A stretch of 62,697 nt of DNA, taken from contig PHBH01000061.1 of assembly GCA_002840535.1 (NCBI GenBank), forward strand, positions 1-62,697, in the 5' to 3' direction. Below are positions 53,004 through 61,964 of the stretch, one piece after another (position 1 is the first letter of the stretch; every line of letters begins with the position of its first letter). Position numbers and translations under genes: made by a program. The notes beneath the pieces were generated by a model that was not told the origin of the DNA, did no database searches, and worked only from the letters and a program-made list of their open reading frames with translations. Source of the stretch: Deltaproteobacteria bacterium HGW-Deltaproteobacteria-15 (GTDB taxonomy: Bacteria > Desulfobacterota > DSM-4660 > Desulfatiglandales > HGW-15).

Positions 53004-54764
53004 ATGGACGAACACTTCTCCCTCATAAGGATCCAGGACAAACTGCTCTCGCTGGTTCGGTTCATCGGGTGCAAAGGAGTGGCTATTGTCGGCGGAAATA
53101 GGCGCTATGCCTACCCTGAGGAACTCAATCGCCTGATCGCGAAATCCGACGATGCATCACCAAGCCTTATCGAAAATCCTGCAGCCCTAACAACCATACC
53201 GATCGGGGTCGGAGAGTTAGTTTTTTGGGGACTTCCGAGTGATTTCGACGAACGCACCTTGCGGTTCCTCGTGGAAGACATCGAGGGCGAGCTCGAGCTG
53301 GGTTCGATCTTCGACACCCTGTGCGATGCAGGGCTGACGATTTCCGCTAACCTCAGCCTGAACACCCTGCTCCACACGCTGATGAGCCTTTGCGAGGACA
53401 TCTTCCATAATGAAGTATCGGCAGTCATGCTTCTTGACCGCGACAAGCGGGAGCTTTACTGGGAGGTATCCAGAGGCGGTCGTTCCGAGCTCTTTGAGCG
53501 GAAAATGACCCTGCCCCTGGGACAGGGGATTGCCGGCAATGTGGCGCTCACCGGTGAAGCGGTGCTTGTGGACGACGTCTCAAACGATCCCTGGTGGTGC
53601 CCGTCCTACGATCTCAAGACAGGGTTCAAGACCAGATCCCTGATGTGCGTTCCTATCAAGTTCCATGGGAAGATCCTTGGGGTGATTGAGATCATCAACA
53701 AGAAGGAGGGAAGGTTTACGGCCCGCGATCTGAAGGTCCTGCAGGCGCTAGGCCGACAGGCAGGGGGCGCCATTGAAAACGCCGTCATCTACAAGGAGCT
53801 TGAAACCGCTTATGAGAAGCTGAAGGCGACCGCAATGGCCAGAGAAAGGGTGGTGAACCATTTGTCGCATGAGCTCGGCACCCCTCTCGCCATTCTATCC
53901 GGAGCGCTTGCCAAGGTCTCAAAGGTACTCGAAGCCGAAAACATCTCAACCTTGATACAGACTATCCAGAGGGGAAATCGTAGCATCCGCCGATTGGTTG
54001 ATCTCAGATCGAAGATCGACGACATCGTCCAGGGCAGATCCGTATCCAACGAACAGAGGCTTCTCGATTTGATGGAAAATGCCCTCAACTTGGTTGAGGA
54101 GGCCCGAGAAAACGAAATCGATGAACGGGACCGGCTGGTATTAGATAAGATCGCCCAAAGACTCAGGGACATAAATCCCGTCGAGGATAACCGGCCGGAA
54201 GAAATCCGCCTCGGTTCGTTTCTGCATGGGATCTGCCGGGATGCAATGAAGGCGATGGGAACGCGGAAGGTAGAGATCGCGGAGGATTTCGAGGAGGGAT
54301 TGATCGTTCAGATGCCCACGGAGATCATCAGGAAGGTTTGCAGTGGGCTTGTCAAAAATGCTATCGAGAATACCCCGGACGAAGGAAGGGTTGAGATCAG
54401 GGCACGATCGGAAAATGACGGAACGAGGATAGATGTCCGTGATTACGGGATAGGCATACATCCCCTGGACCAGAAGGTGATCTTCTGCGGATTCTTTCAT
54501 ACTCAGGAAACCTCCCATTACTCGACAAAGAGGCCATACGATTTCAACGCAGGCGGCACAGGAACGGATCTTCTCCGGATGAAGGTGTTCTCAGAGAGGC
54601 ACCGATTCACGATCGGATTTGAAAGCACCCGCTGCAAATTCATACCGGAGGATAGCGATCTTTGCCCCGGAAAGATATCGCAGTGTCCTTTCGTACGGGA
54701 CAGGGAGGGATGCCTTTCTTCCGGAGGAAGCCTCTTTTGGATCAGCATCCCTGGGAACCGATGA
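53004..54764 (+). CDS. Soluble GAF-domain histidine kinase with a Cys cluster in its ATPase domain
   Basis: 586 residues, no membrane helices. An N-terminal unassigned domain (about 1-110) is followed by a GAF domain (about 120-265; LPLGQGIAGNVALTGEAVLVDDV), HisKA with His about 289 (HLSHELGTPLAILSG), a helical spacer, and an HATPase domain (VKNAIENTPDEG, DYGIGIH, GGTGTDLL). After the ATP lid the chain carries four Cys in the spacing CX9CX6CX8C before the final strand (SGGSLFWISIP), a possible metal or iron-sulfur site. ATG 53004 follows GGAGGGGAA. No partner regulator adjacent. Confidence 0.88.
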   Translation: MDEHFSLIRIQDKLLSLVRFIGCKGVAIVGGNRRYAYPEELNRLIAKSDDASPSLIENPAALTTIPIGVGELVFWGLPSDFDERTLRFLVEDIEGELELGSIFDTLCDAGLTISANLSLNTLLHTLMSLCEDIFHNEVSAVMLLDRDKRELYWEVSRGGRSELFERKMTLPLGQGIAGNVALTGEAVLVDDVSNDPWWCPSYDLKTGFKTRSLMCVPIKFHGKILGVIEIINKKEGRFTARDLKVLQALGRQAGGAIENAVIYKELETAYEKLKATAMARERVVNHLSHELGTPLAILSGALAKVSKVLEAENISTLIQTIQRGNRSIRRLVDLRSKIDDIVQGRSVSNEQRLLDLMENALNLVEEARENEIDERDRLVLDKIAQRLRDINPVEDNRPEEIRLGSFLHGICRDAMKAMGTRKVEIAEDFEEGLIVQMPTEIIRKVCSGLVKNAIENTPDEGRVEIRARSENDGTRIDVRDYGIGIHPLDQKVIFCGFFHTQETSHYSTKRPYDFNAGGTGTDLLRMKVFSERHRFTIGFESTRCKFIPEDSDLCPGKISQCPFVRDREGCLSSGGSLFWISIPGNR

Positions 54765-54837
54765 GGCATACGATGCCAGAGAACTGATATCATGAGCCGC
54801 GCCCGTTCCACCCTGCCTCTTATATAAAGCCTTCCCC

Positions 54838-55098
54838 CTATTTGCCATTCACCCTGTGGGGTGAAAGACCTTGAGCAGAAAGCTTCGTTGCCAAGCCTAT
54901 AGCCTTTTCTCGGGAGACGGCTGAGGAGTTAAGAAAGATATGAGCCGCCCTAAAAGGGTCTTCGATCTTTACCCGTTTATCGGCTTCTAACTTAAAAAGG
55001 GTTGCTCCCCCTATGGGCTCTGAAACCCTTACGAAGGGTGAGCCGTTATATTCCAAGAAGAGTTCTTCTGACACAGAAGCACCTGCATCCACCCACAA
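54838..55098 (-). CDS. Possible small protein downstream of kinase-SUMF1
   Basis: An 86-codon frame of plausible protein composition (GSPFVRVSEPIGGATLFKLE ... HIFLNSSAVSREKAIGLA) beginning 25 bases after the kinase-SUMF1 gene on the same strand. Start codons available are TTG 55098 or GTG 55092, and the strong GGAGG upstream is badly spaced for both (it fits an ATG in another frame that gives only 20 residues). It may be a decayed gene or one with an unusual start. No family recognised. Confidence 0.35.
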   Translation of the reverse strand: MWVDAGASVSEELFLEYNGSPFVRVSEPIGGATLFKLEADKRVKIEDPFRAAHIFLNSSAVSREKAIGLATKLSAQGLSPHRVNGK

Positions 55099-55123
55099 GA
55101 AGGATCATTTCATTTCCTCCCTC

Positions 55124-56953
55124 TCAGGAGACGTCGTTCTGAGTACGATTCTCAGTGACTTTTGGGATGTCCAACACACATCGGAAGCCGACCCTTTCAA
55201 TGGCTTCCCACGGCTGGCGAACCAAGGCGGAAGGAATCTCCTTCTCTTGTCCTTTGGTCTTTTCACCCATGACTACGTATTCCGTCCCTTTCCCTTTTTC
55301 AGATCCCGTTTCCTGAGTCGCCCATTCCGCTATGTCCTCATTCAGCCCTTTCAATCCCAAGGCATTAGGCTTCAAAAACATCAATGGCAACGAAAAAAGA
55401 TCTTTGGTTTCTTCGGATTGGCCCTCGGGTTTTGCCGCTCCGCCGGCAAAAGGGCTTTCCACTGCGCCCATTGTGGCGGCGAGAAACCATTCTCCTTTAG
55501 TGGGCAGACGCATGCCATGGAAGCGGGCGTAAGACGCGGCTCCATGGCCGGTGACCCTTAGAACCGGACAGGCAGCATGGGGCGGCTTATTGACGTGGAA
55601 TTTACCGTCTCGAAACACGATGGGTTCATAGCCTTTGATCACTTCACCAAGAAGCAGCCAGATCTGACCGTTCCCCTTCACCACACTTCCTTCCACTTTG
55701 ATCCTGTGCAGCTCGCCATTTAAGAAGTCTACATACTGGTGGTTTGTGATCTGTGTCTCAGTCATGTAAAATGGATCAATCTCTATTTTCTTTTCAGCTT
55801 CGTTGGTGATGGATGTTGGTAGAACCAATTCTCCACCCTGGATCAAATGAAGAATGGAGCCGTCCTGAACCTGCAACGAGCCGGACTGGCCCTGTTTGGA
55901 TGGAACAGAGATGTCGTGTGCGTGATCGGAACGGAGGCGGTATATCCATTCACCGTCCAGGCCCTGCCATAATCCAACGAGGACCGTTATCACAATCAGG
56001 ATCATGGCAGGCACCACGAATTTGGGGCGAATTACCCGTTGAGCGGTATTGACACGGGTGGTAGCGGTTCGATTCACCACTTCCACCAGGGCGTTCTGAA
56101 GTTCATCCACGGATTTGGGACGTTCCTTTTTCTCTTCGGAAGTGCACCACTGGATGATTCTATCAAGGTCCTTGAAAAAAGGACCTGCAGGGTCTTTGAG
56201 GCCTACCCTCCTAAATGGAATGATCTTGCCGCCTTTCCTTCCTTCCAAGGCCTCAAAAAGGATTTTCCCTAGCGAGTAGATGTCGGCACGCTGATCCGCC
56301 CGCTTGAAATCATAAAACTGCTCGGGCGGCATGTATGCTAGAGTGCCCTTCATATCCAAGGAATTCGTTACGGGTTTGGAGTGATATGACCTGCATATCC
56401 CGAAATCGGCAATTTTGGGTACCCCACCGTCGAGAAGAATATTCTCGGGTTTGAGATCCCGGTGCACTATGCCGGAATCATGAAGGGTTCGGAGACCTTC
56501 AAGGATAGGAAGGTAATAGTCCTTTAGCCATTCCTTTGCGAGTTCCTCCTCAGGATAGAAGCCCTCTTCGGACATTGTGGAACGCAGAGTTCCGCCGGGT
56601 ACAAATTCCATGGCGATATACTGAACAGACAGAGATTCGCTATCCTGTTGAACAGTACAACTGCCGGAATCATAGATCTGAACCACATTGGGATGGCGGA
56701 TCTGAGCCATGGTCTGGACTTCGATCCGGAACCTTTCCAGCAAGGTTTCGAGTTCCTTTTCATTGTTGCCGTCGCCGAAATTTCTGAAAAGCAATTCCCG
56801 GGAGAAAAGCTTCAGGGCCTCGTCACGCTTCAGCTGAATCTGGTGCGCCCGATAGATCTCGCCCATGCCTCCGCTACCTATGAACTCGAGTATGACCCAC
56901 TTCTCGTGAAGGACGGTTCCGATCTCGAGAGTGTTTTTGGGTTGATCTTCCAT
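55124..56953 (-). CDS. Ser/Thr protein kinase fused to a SUMF1-like domain, second complete copy
   Basis: About 609 residues. Kinase part: GSGGMGEIYRA, EALKLF lysine, HRDLKPEN, DFG, GTLAYMPPE. Then a membrane helix (FVVPAMILIVITVLVGLW) and a SUMF1-like periplasmic domain (YMTETQITNHQYVDFLN, MRLPTKGEWFLA, GLNEDIAEWA). The same architecture as 28756-30639 and the truncated gene at the left edge. The start at 56953 matches the paralogues' N termini; an ATG at 56974 is possible. No phosphatase gene is adjacent. The conserved WNG-type SUMF1 signature is weakened (NEDIAEW for GNVWEW). Confidence 0.92.
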   Translation of the reverse strand: MEDQPKNTLEIGTVLHEKWVILEFIGSGGMGEIYRAHQIQLKRDEALKLFSRELLFRNFGDGNNEKELETLLERFRIEVQTMAQIRHPNVVQIYDSGSCTVQQDSESLSVQYIAMEFVPGGTLRSTMSEEGFYPEEELAKEWLKDYYLPILEGLRTLHDSGIVHRDLKPENILLDGGVPKIADFGICRSYHSKPVTNSLDMKGTLAYMPPEQFYDFKRADQRADIYSLGKILFEALEGRKGGKIIPFRRVGLKDPAGPFFKDLDRIIQWCTSEEKKERPKSVDELQNALVEVVNRTATTRVNTAQRVIRPKFVVPAMILIVITVLVGLWQGLDGEWIYRLRSDHAHDISVPSKQGQSGSLQVQDGSILHLIQGGELVLPTSITNEAEKKIEIDPFYMTETQITNHQYVDFLNGELHRIKVEGSVVKGNGQIWLLLGEVIKGYEPIVFRDGKFHVNKPPHAACPVLRVTGHGAASYARFHGMRLPTKGEWFLAATMGAVESPFAGGAAKPEGQSEETKDLFSLPLMFLKPNALGLKGLNEDIAEWATQETGSEKGKGTEYVVMGEKTKGQEKEIPSALVRQPWEAIERVGFRCVLDIPKVTENRTQNDVS

Positions 56954-57473
56954 GTAATGTCCAAGGTCACCCATCAGCGGTGACCGGATAACCTTGTAGT
57001 AGAATTGGATCTAGAACTGCAGATGCAAGAAAACCGCGAAAAACTTCTCTTTGGAGAACAGGACGATTCGGAGGTTCAGAAGCGGGCTTCGCACAAGACC
57101 CCATGATGGACGAGCTGCAGAAATCGAATACTCACATTCTTCTTTCGTGGTCCAATACCGTTCGAATATAGGATAACATGCCGAAAGGGCTAATTTACAG
57201 GGAAACAATGTGAATCTTTGGTGAAGCTGGGGAATTTAATAAACAGAATCCTTTATCCGGTGAGTAGGGTTCCACTTCAGCATACGACTCTCGCGGGAGG
57301 CTAAATATGGGTTCCCCCTCATTGAAAGTGCGAGAATGCGCATGCTCTAATCCCTACACGAAAACTATGAATTTGACCTTTGTTTGTTTTTGGCCTCTCC
57401 GTGGAAGCCTCGCAGGAGTTCCAGTAAGTACCGATGATCCGCGGAAGGGCCAAAGGCGATCTTCAGGAGCTAC
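56954..57473. other. Intergenic region with no intact gene
   Basis: About 520 bases upstream of the kinase-SUMF1 gene, ending in the membrane-module relic. A frame from 57307 has no family signature. No repeat or operator stood out. Confidence 0.45.
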
Positions 57474-57695
57474 GAAGATGTTGTTCGTAACCCAGCCTAC
57501 CGGATGTTGTTCCTCCTACCCCTTGTGCGTGCCGGCTTTTGGTCAGGCCATAGGGGGGCTGTGTCCATCTCCATCTTGCTGTTCATTCTGCACCTGCTCT
57601 TGTCCCAGTGGGAGGGGTTTGCCATCCGCTTCGAATGTCTTTGCCGCTGTTTCTACACCGCTTCCACCTTGGCCAATTCGGCCGAAAAGCGGTGA
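57474..57695 (+). pseudogene. Relic of the DUF4118-like membrane module
   Basis: About 70 codons read YEDVVRNPAYRMLFLLPLV, then FWSGHRGAVSISILLFILHL and QWEGFAIRFE. This aligns with the membrane part of the histidine kinase at 51479-52567 (VYRLFFYIPLI, FWFGFWGAVSTSIIIFLLYL, QWEGF). Similarity fades after QWEGF and the frame ends at 57695. No proper start codon or ribosome site precedes it. It is a fragment of a former kinase or UspA-type gene. Confidence 0.65.
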
Positions 57696-57897
57696 AGAGA
57701 AAAGCGGGCAAGAACCACAAGAACCAGATCAGAAAGGTTGGCCTTGGTTAAGAGGACTGTTTCAGAGATTGCCTTCTTCATGGCTTAGTTTATAAATGTC
57801 TTTTTCGGCTGTACAAACTCCAGGTTCAAGAGAGAACGCCGTCCCCTAGACAAAATGAGGCTGTGCTCATGCGGAGCCGAATGATCAGTCTGGATAA

Positions 57898-58164
57898 TCA
57901 GAGCGGTTCGCCAAGTCCTGCGGATTTGAGATCTTCCCTAGTTATGGGTCTATGTCTACAGCATTCGAGCAGGTTGCCATTGACAGCCACCGCCGGGACG
58001 GCAGTTACACCATAAGTCTTGGCCTGATCCATTCCTTCATGGTTATGAAGGTCGTAGAAGGTCAATTCACAGTGCTGGCAGGAAAGCTCCTTCACCATGT
58101 CTACCACTCCCTCACAAACCGGACAGCCTGCTGTGAAGACCTCGATTCTTCGTTTCTTTTCCAT
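57898..58164 (-). CDS. Thioredoxin-fold protein with CPVC motif
   Basis: 88 residues: a short thioredoxin/glutaredoxin-like domain with active-site Cys 14 and Cys 17 (TAGCPVCEG), two further Cys pairs (LSCQHC, LLECCRH) and the cis-Pro region AVPAVAVNG. It starts at 58164 after GGGAGG. Cytoplasmic. It lies behind a broken merR gene and a MerR-type promoter (58533-58563), which may still drive it. A thiol/disulfide or metal-handling role is likely; the CC pair near the end is unusual. Confidence 0.85.
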   Translation of the reverse strand: MEKKRRIEVFTAGCPVCEGVVDMVKELSCQHCELTFYDLHNHEGMDQAKTYGVTAVPAVAVNGNLLECCRHRPITREDLKSAGLGEPL

Positions 58165-58203
58165 AGTCGCACCTCCCAGGAAAATCACTGTGTTTTTATG
58201 CTC

Positions 58204-58512
58204 TCAATCAGAGGACATATGCGGGCTCTCATCCGCTAAGGGTTCGAGAGCCTTCCACTCTTTCTGAACGTTGACCAGGATCTTTCGAAGGCCTTAGTTT
58301 CTTTCCATTGGTTCTGATTTCCCAAATGGTCTTGATCTCCTGAAGGGTAAAGCCGGCCTTCTGTGCTCTTTTGACAAACTGTAAGAATGCTACAGACTCT
58401 TCATGTAACCCGAGGCGCTTCGATGGGTCTTCCCCAGCAGCCCGATACGCTCGTAGTATCGGATAACCCGAGTGCTCACCCCTACCTTCTTTGCCAACTT
58501 CCCAATCTGCAT
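58204..58512 (-). pseudogene. MerR-family regulator gene broken by frameshifts
   Basis: The ATG at 58512 begins a good MerR helix-turn-helix (MQIGKLAKKVGVSTRVIRYY, then ERIGLLGKTHRSASGY), but this frame stops at 58390. The next part continues in another frame (EESVAFLQFVKRAQKAGFTL, QEIKTIWEIRTNGKK), and the C terminus (ILVNVQKEWKALEPLADESP) in a third, ending at 58204. At least two single-base-type indels are needed to restore one protein of about 100 residues. Either a pseudogene or sequence errors. Confidence 0.85.
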
Positions 58513-58532
58513 CGTCCATCCTTTCCCAGAGA

Positions 58533-58563
58533 AGATAAACATTCCACGTAGGGGGAAGGTCAA
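58533..58563 (-). promoter_or_regulatory. MerR-type promoter with long spacer
   Basis: On the minus strand TTGACC (58558-58563) and TTATCT (58533-58538) are 19 bases apart, with a dyad CTTCC...GGAAT in the spacer (CCTTCCCCCTACGTGGAATG). This is the overlong-spacer design that MerR-family activators unwind. It lies directly upstream of the merR relic and reads towards the thioredoxin-like gene; arsC points the other way. Confidence 0.7.
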
Positions 58564-58639
58564 GCTGAATTTTGAACTGTTGAAAAAAATCTCCTATACT
58601 GAGCAAACCAGGATTGAAAGACGCTCGAGAGGTGATGAC

Positions 58640-59074
58640 ATGGCTGAAAAAGTCAGGATTCTGTATCTTTGCACTGGGAATTCGTGCAGAAGCCAGATGG
58701 CAGAGGCATTTACAAATTCGCTCAAGGGGCATGAGTTTGAGGCCTACTCCGCAGGGGTGTCCCCAAAGGGAGTGGACCCCAAGGCGATCAAGGCCATGGC
58801 CGAGGTGGGGATAGACATCTCGGCTCAGAGATCGAAGGATTCGAGGGAACTTCTCGGACATGATTTCGACTTCGTGATCACCCTTTGCGACAATGCGAAA
58901 GAAGCATGCCCTTATTTCCCGGCCAGGACGAGGGTCATGCACCGCGGGTTCGATGATCCGCCGAAGCTGGCTGCAGGCGCCAGGGATGAGGAGGAGGCCA
59001 TGAGTCACTACCGCCGCGTGCGGGATGAGATCAAGGACTTGGTGGAAAGCCTTCCGGCCGTGCTGCTAAAATAA
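58640..59074 (+). CDS. arsC: Arsenate reductase, thioredoxin-linked ArsC
   Basis: 144 residues of the low-molecular-weight phosphatase type. The P loop is LCTGNSCRSQMAEAF with nucleophilic Cys about 11; the two resolving cysteines are at about 83 and 90 (TLCDNAKEACPYFP), as in the Staphylococcus pI258 enzyme. It reduces arsenate to arsenite with electrons from thioredoxin. ATG 58640 follows GAGAGGTGA. No arsenite pump (ArsB/Acr3) or ArsR is seen in the window. The neighbouring thioredoxin-like gene, on the other strand, could supply electrons. Confidence 0.95.
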   Translation: MAEKVRILYLCTGNSCRSQMAEAFTNSLKGHEFEAYSAGVSPKGVDPKAIKAMAEVGIDISAQRSKDSRELLGHDFDFVITLCDNAKEACPYFPARTRVMHRGFDDPPKLAAGARDEEEAMSHYRRVRDEIKDLVESLPAVLLK

Positions 59075-59116
59075 GCCGGAGTGAAAATTATCGCAATGGA
59101 CATTCTGGGGCGGACC

Positions 59117-60058
59117 TCAAGATTGGCGGACGAGAATCATTGAGGGTATCCCGTGCAGGTGATCGTGAGGGCACCTGGATCTCTGCCACTGATCCCTGGC
59201 ACCCCCAGGCGCTGCCTGATTCAGACAGGCGATCTCAGTCGCTGGCAGAAGATCTAATACTTCATCAAGGGGCAATTTGGCATCTGCGAGGATCAAGTTC
59301 AGAACCTCCTCGACCTGGCTGAGCACCTGGAGACAGGCGGATACTGGGCTTGATTTTGCTTCCGCGGCATAGTGCCTGATGTATCGATAGCTGTTCCCCA
59401 GGTGTTCGGTGCTCTTCCCGACGATTCTGCAGAGAGCGGCGGCCGAAAGCTCGGCCACAACCTCTTTTTCCCATGAGGGGAGCTTTTCAAATTCCACTGC
59501 CAAACGTTGATGAGAGGCGTGGGCAAGCTCATGAAAGAATACAGATTCTTCCTTCGTCGCAAGCCCGATTTCCTGCTTGGACTGGCAGAAGTAACCATAG
59601 TAACGATGGTCGCCAGGGATGGCTTTGACGCATATTCCCCATTTTTTTGCCTTCTCGATCAGCGGCAACGGGGGCAGTTGGATTTGCTGGTAATCCAGCG
59701 GTTCGCCTTCCGTGTCCTCCATTCTGAAGACCGGCCTCGCCATGAACCCTGCCAGCGTCACCCCCTCCTCCTTTTCTCCTTTCTCGTTCAAGTTTTCGCG
59801 CTTGATTATCCTCGGGACAAGGATGTAAATTGCTTTGGATCCTTTCTTCACGTGCCTTCCGACTTCCTTCCACTGCCTGAAGCCTCTGGCATCGGCGGTC
59901 CCTGCGATGAAGATGTTAATCCTGTTCAGGAACGACCACTTCGACGACGGCAGGTCCGGGACTGGGAAGACGCTGTAGGCTACTGCCTCAGGGATCCGCC
60001 CTGACTCAAAGCACTCCAGTATCGCATCAAGTGCCTCTTTGACCTTTCCATTTGCCAT
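59117..60058 (-). CDS. ArdC-like protein: ssDNA-binding N terminus plus zincin metallopeptidase
   Basis: 313 residues. The N-terminal half has the ArdC_N pattern (WSFLNRINIFIAGTADARGFRQWKEVGR; KGSKAIYILVP), known from plasmid antirestriction proteins. The C-terminal half has a zinc-peptidase motif HELAH at about 176-180 and a later Glu (EKEVVAELSAAALC). Such proteins are carried by conjugative elements to protect incoming DNA. It starts at 60058 after GGAGG, which directly abuts a perfect inverted repeat (60070-60106). It heads a mobile-element-like module. Confidence 0.88.
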   Translation of the reverse strand: MANGKVKEALDAILECFESGRIPEAVAYSVFPVPDLPSSKWSFLNRINIFIAGTADARGFRQWKEVGRHVKKGSKAIYILVPRIIKRENLNEKGEKEEGVTLAGFMARPVFRMEDTEGEPLDYQQIQLPPLPLIEKAKKWGICVKAIPGDHRYYGYFCQSKQEIGLATKEESVFFHELAHASHQRLAVEFEKLPSWEKEVVAELSAAALCRIVGKSTEHLGNSYRYIRHYAAEAKSSPVSACLQVLSQVEEVLNLILADAKLPLDEVLDLLPATEIACLNQAAPGGARDQWQRSRCPHDHLHGIPSMILVRQS

Positions 60059-60069
60059 TATTCCACCTC

Positions 60070-60106
60070 CGGGAGATTTCCCTTTCTGCCAAGGAGAAAT
60101 CTCCCG
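60070..60106. promoter_or_regulatory. Perfect 11-base inverted repeat abutting the ribosome site of the ArdC-like gene
   Basis: CGGGAGATTTC-N15-GAAATCTCCCG. In the minus-strand transcript the second arm runs into GGAGG, the ribosome site of the gene starting at 60058. It could be an operator, or an RNA or single-stranded-DNA hairpin. Confidence 0.65.
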
Positions 60107-60298
60107 TCTGGACTAAGGATAGCCATGTCGTGCTTTCCGCTCTAAAATCCGAGGCAATCAGAAGAGGATGGGGGCAAAGCCAGGCTGGAGAAGACAGCAC
60201 CTATGGAATTCGGGCATTTCCTCGTGGTAGGTTTTCTTATCAAGGCGCGAGCTTTTGGAATCACATGCAGACACTGCAACTGTGAATAACAGGGATGC

Positions 60299-60883
60299 TC
60301 AATCACTCCGCAGGGAGTCAATATGCTCGTCGGCACCCCTGCCGTTCCTGCCCCACATTCTCTCCGACCAGTACCTCTTGCCGCAACCCTGGCAAGTGAT
60401 GTCATCGCTCCAGATGTCAGTCACCCAGCCGCAGTGGAGACATTCAAAGATGTCGTTCTGGTTCGGCATCAGCCGGACTCTTGATTCTGCAATCTCAGCC
60501 CAGTTCTGGACATTGAGAACCTCGCGCTGGAACACATCAAAGGCTTTTTTCAGTTCATCCGTCCGGAAGCATTCTTCAGAGATTAACTGACAAGCAGGCT
60601 CGTCTCCGTTGAATGCCATGCTCTGGCAGACAGTCAGGATATACCCGGGTTGCTCCCTCTTCTTCCGGCTCTGAGGGTCACTTATGCGAACTGGAGCTTC
60701 CTTGATCACTACTGTCACATGGACGTCCAAATAGCCCTCTTCCCCTTCCCATTCTCTCTGATATCCCTGATAGTCGATCTCCCAGTCAAGAATGATCCGG
60801 TTCCAAGGACGAAAGTCAGAGGTTGAATCATCCATGGAGAGCGTTTTCTCCGAAAAGCCCGTGAGCCTCTGTTGAGACGTCAT
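60299..60883 (-). CDS. Hypothetical zinc-ribbon protein in the mobile module
   Basis: 194 residues. No signal peptide. A predominantly beta/alpha N-terminal part (RIILDWEIDYQGYQREWEGEEG) and a C-terminal zinc ribbon (FECLHCGWVTDIW ... ITCQGCGKRYW). The ATG overlaps the methyltransferase stop (ATGA), so the two are coupled. No family recognised. The 240 bases downstream before the ArdC-like gene hold the repeat at 60070-60106 and no gene. Confidence 0.75.
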   Translation of the reverse strand: MTSQQRLTGFSEKTLSMDDSTSDFRPWNRIILDWEIDYQGYQREWEGEEGYLDVHVTVVIKEAPVRISDPQSRKKREQPGYILTVCQSMAFNGDEPACQLISEECFRTDELKKAFDVFQREVLNVQNWAEIAESRVRLMPNQNDIFECLHCGWVTDIWSDDITCQGCGKRYWSERMWGRNGRGADEHIDSLRSD

Positions 60884-61740
60884 TTTCGAAACACCAGACA
60901 GTATTCATGCTTTATGGGTATCAGGAACGGATTCCGAGAATGATACCCAACCGAGTCGCTCCTGCATTTGTGCTGGAGCTTGATGATGAGGGCTTTCAGT
61001 TCTCCACTGTTGGGATTAGAAAGGAGCGACCTGAATAGAGAGTAGTATCTGCCGTCCTTTCTCTTATCGCCGATCAGGACAGCCATGACTCCTCCGGGCT
61101 TGACTGACTGAAACAGCCTTTCCACGGAGCGGTTCAGCTTCAACTCGAATTCCTCCAGGCTCCGGCAGTTGCTCAAGTCGTTAGGGTCGTCGGAATAGGT
61201 GACGATGTCCCAATAAGGCGGATGATACCAGACAAGATCGAACTGCCTTTCGGGCAGGCGACCGGTCAGGATGTCCCAACCAAGTCTCAGGTCCCTGCCT
61301 TCGTAATCGATATCTTTTCTAGGGAAGTGATTTATACCCGCCACCACATCCTTAACTGTGCCTCCACCTTCAGTCGGGTCGAAGACGCTCTGGCAGTTGA
61401 ATCTCAAAATGAGAACCTTAACCAAATAGCCTGAACAGTTTCCGCGATAGCTGCCATCCCCCCATGGCCCCCGGTCCGGATAAGAGACAACACTGCACAG
61501 TTCCCTGTTTTCCTCGTACGGCCCGTAGAATCCGTTTCCGAATGAGTTGAGTTTCTCTTCCAGGCTTTCGCTCCTGGACATATCAGACAGCCTTGCTCTC
61601 ACCGTGTGCTGAGGCACTTCAGGCCTGAACTCGACTACCCTGAGATAGATTTCTCTCAGGTGACTTGTGCCGCTTCCAGTCACAATCTCAAGGATCAAGG
61701 TCTTTATGCTTCGTGCGATTACAACCACCTCCGGCCACAT
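60880..61740 (-). CDS. DNA methyltransferase with N-terminal winged helix
   Basis: 286 residues. Residues about 10-65 look like a winged helix (IKTLILEIVTGSGTSHLREIY). The catalytic part has DPTEGGGTVKDVV (about 121-133, in place of the SAM-binding DPFxGSGT) and FDLVWYHPPYWDIV with HPPY at 173-176, the SPPY/NPPY-type catalytic motif of N4-cytosine or N6-adenine methylases. Order of motifs suggests a beta-class-like rearranged type. It may protect element DNA from restriction. ATG 61740 has its GAGGT ribosome site inside an inverted repeat. Confidence 0.82.
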   Translation of the reverse strand: MWPEVVVIARSIKTLILEIVTGSGTSHLREIYLRVVEFRPEVPQHTVRARLSDMSRSESLEEKLNSFGNGFYGPYEENRELCSVVSYPDRGPWGDGSYRGNCSGYLVKVLILRFNCQSVFDPTEGGGTVKDVVAGINHFPRKDIDYEGRDLRLGWDILTGRLPERQFDLVWYHPPYWDIVTYSDDPNDLSNCRSLEEFELKLNRSVERLFQSVKPGGVMAVLIGDKRKDGRYYSLFRSLLSNPNSGELKALIIKLQHKCRSDSVGYHSRNPFLIPIKHEYCLVFRK

Positions 61741-61745
61741 TCAAG

Positions 61746-61776
61746 GTGACCTCTTCTCAAGAAAGGAAGAGGTCAC
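61746..61776. promoter_or_regulatory. Perfect 11-base inverted repeat that contains the ribosome site of the methyltransferase gene
   Basis: GTGACCTCTTC-N9-GAAGAGGTCAC. In the minus-strand transcript the second arm contains GAGGT, eight bases before the ATG at 61740, so a hairpin would hide the ribosome site. Confidence 0.7.
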
Positions 61777-61964
61777 TCGCATTGATCAGGCTTGTATGCA
61801 TTGCGCTTGTCACGTGAATGTAGCATAGTTCCCTGATGAGTCTAGCGTGGCGGGATATCCCTGCGGAAGGCGGGTCTTGGGTGGGCGAAGCTGAAAATGC
61901 AGATCTCCTGCATTGGGTTGGTACCAGATCGGCAGTTTAGAAGAAGGTGATGAGGTGGTAAGAA

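Noticed and set aside
55013..55561. A 182-codon plus-strand frame near the third kinase gene
   Set aside because: Mostly antisense to the SUMF1-like domain of the kinase; Ser/Phe/Arg-rich shadow composition.
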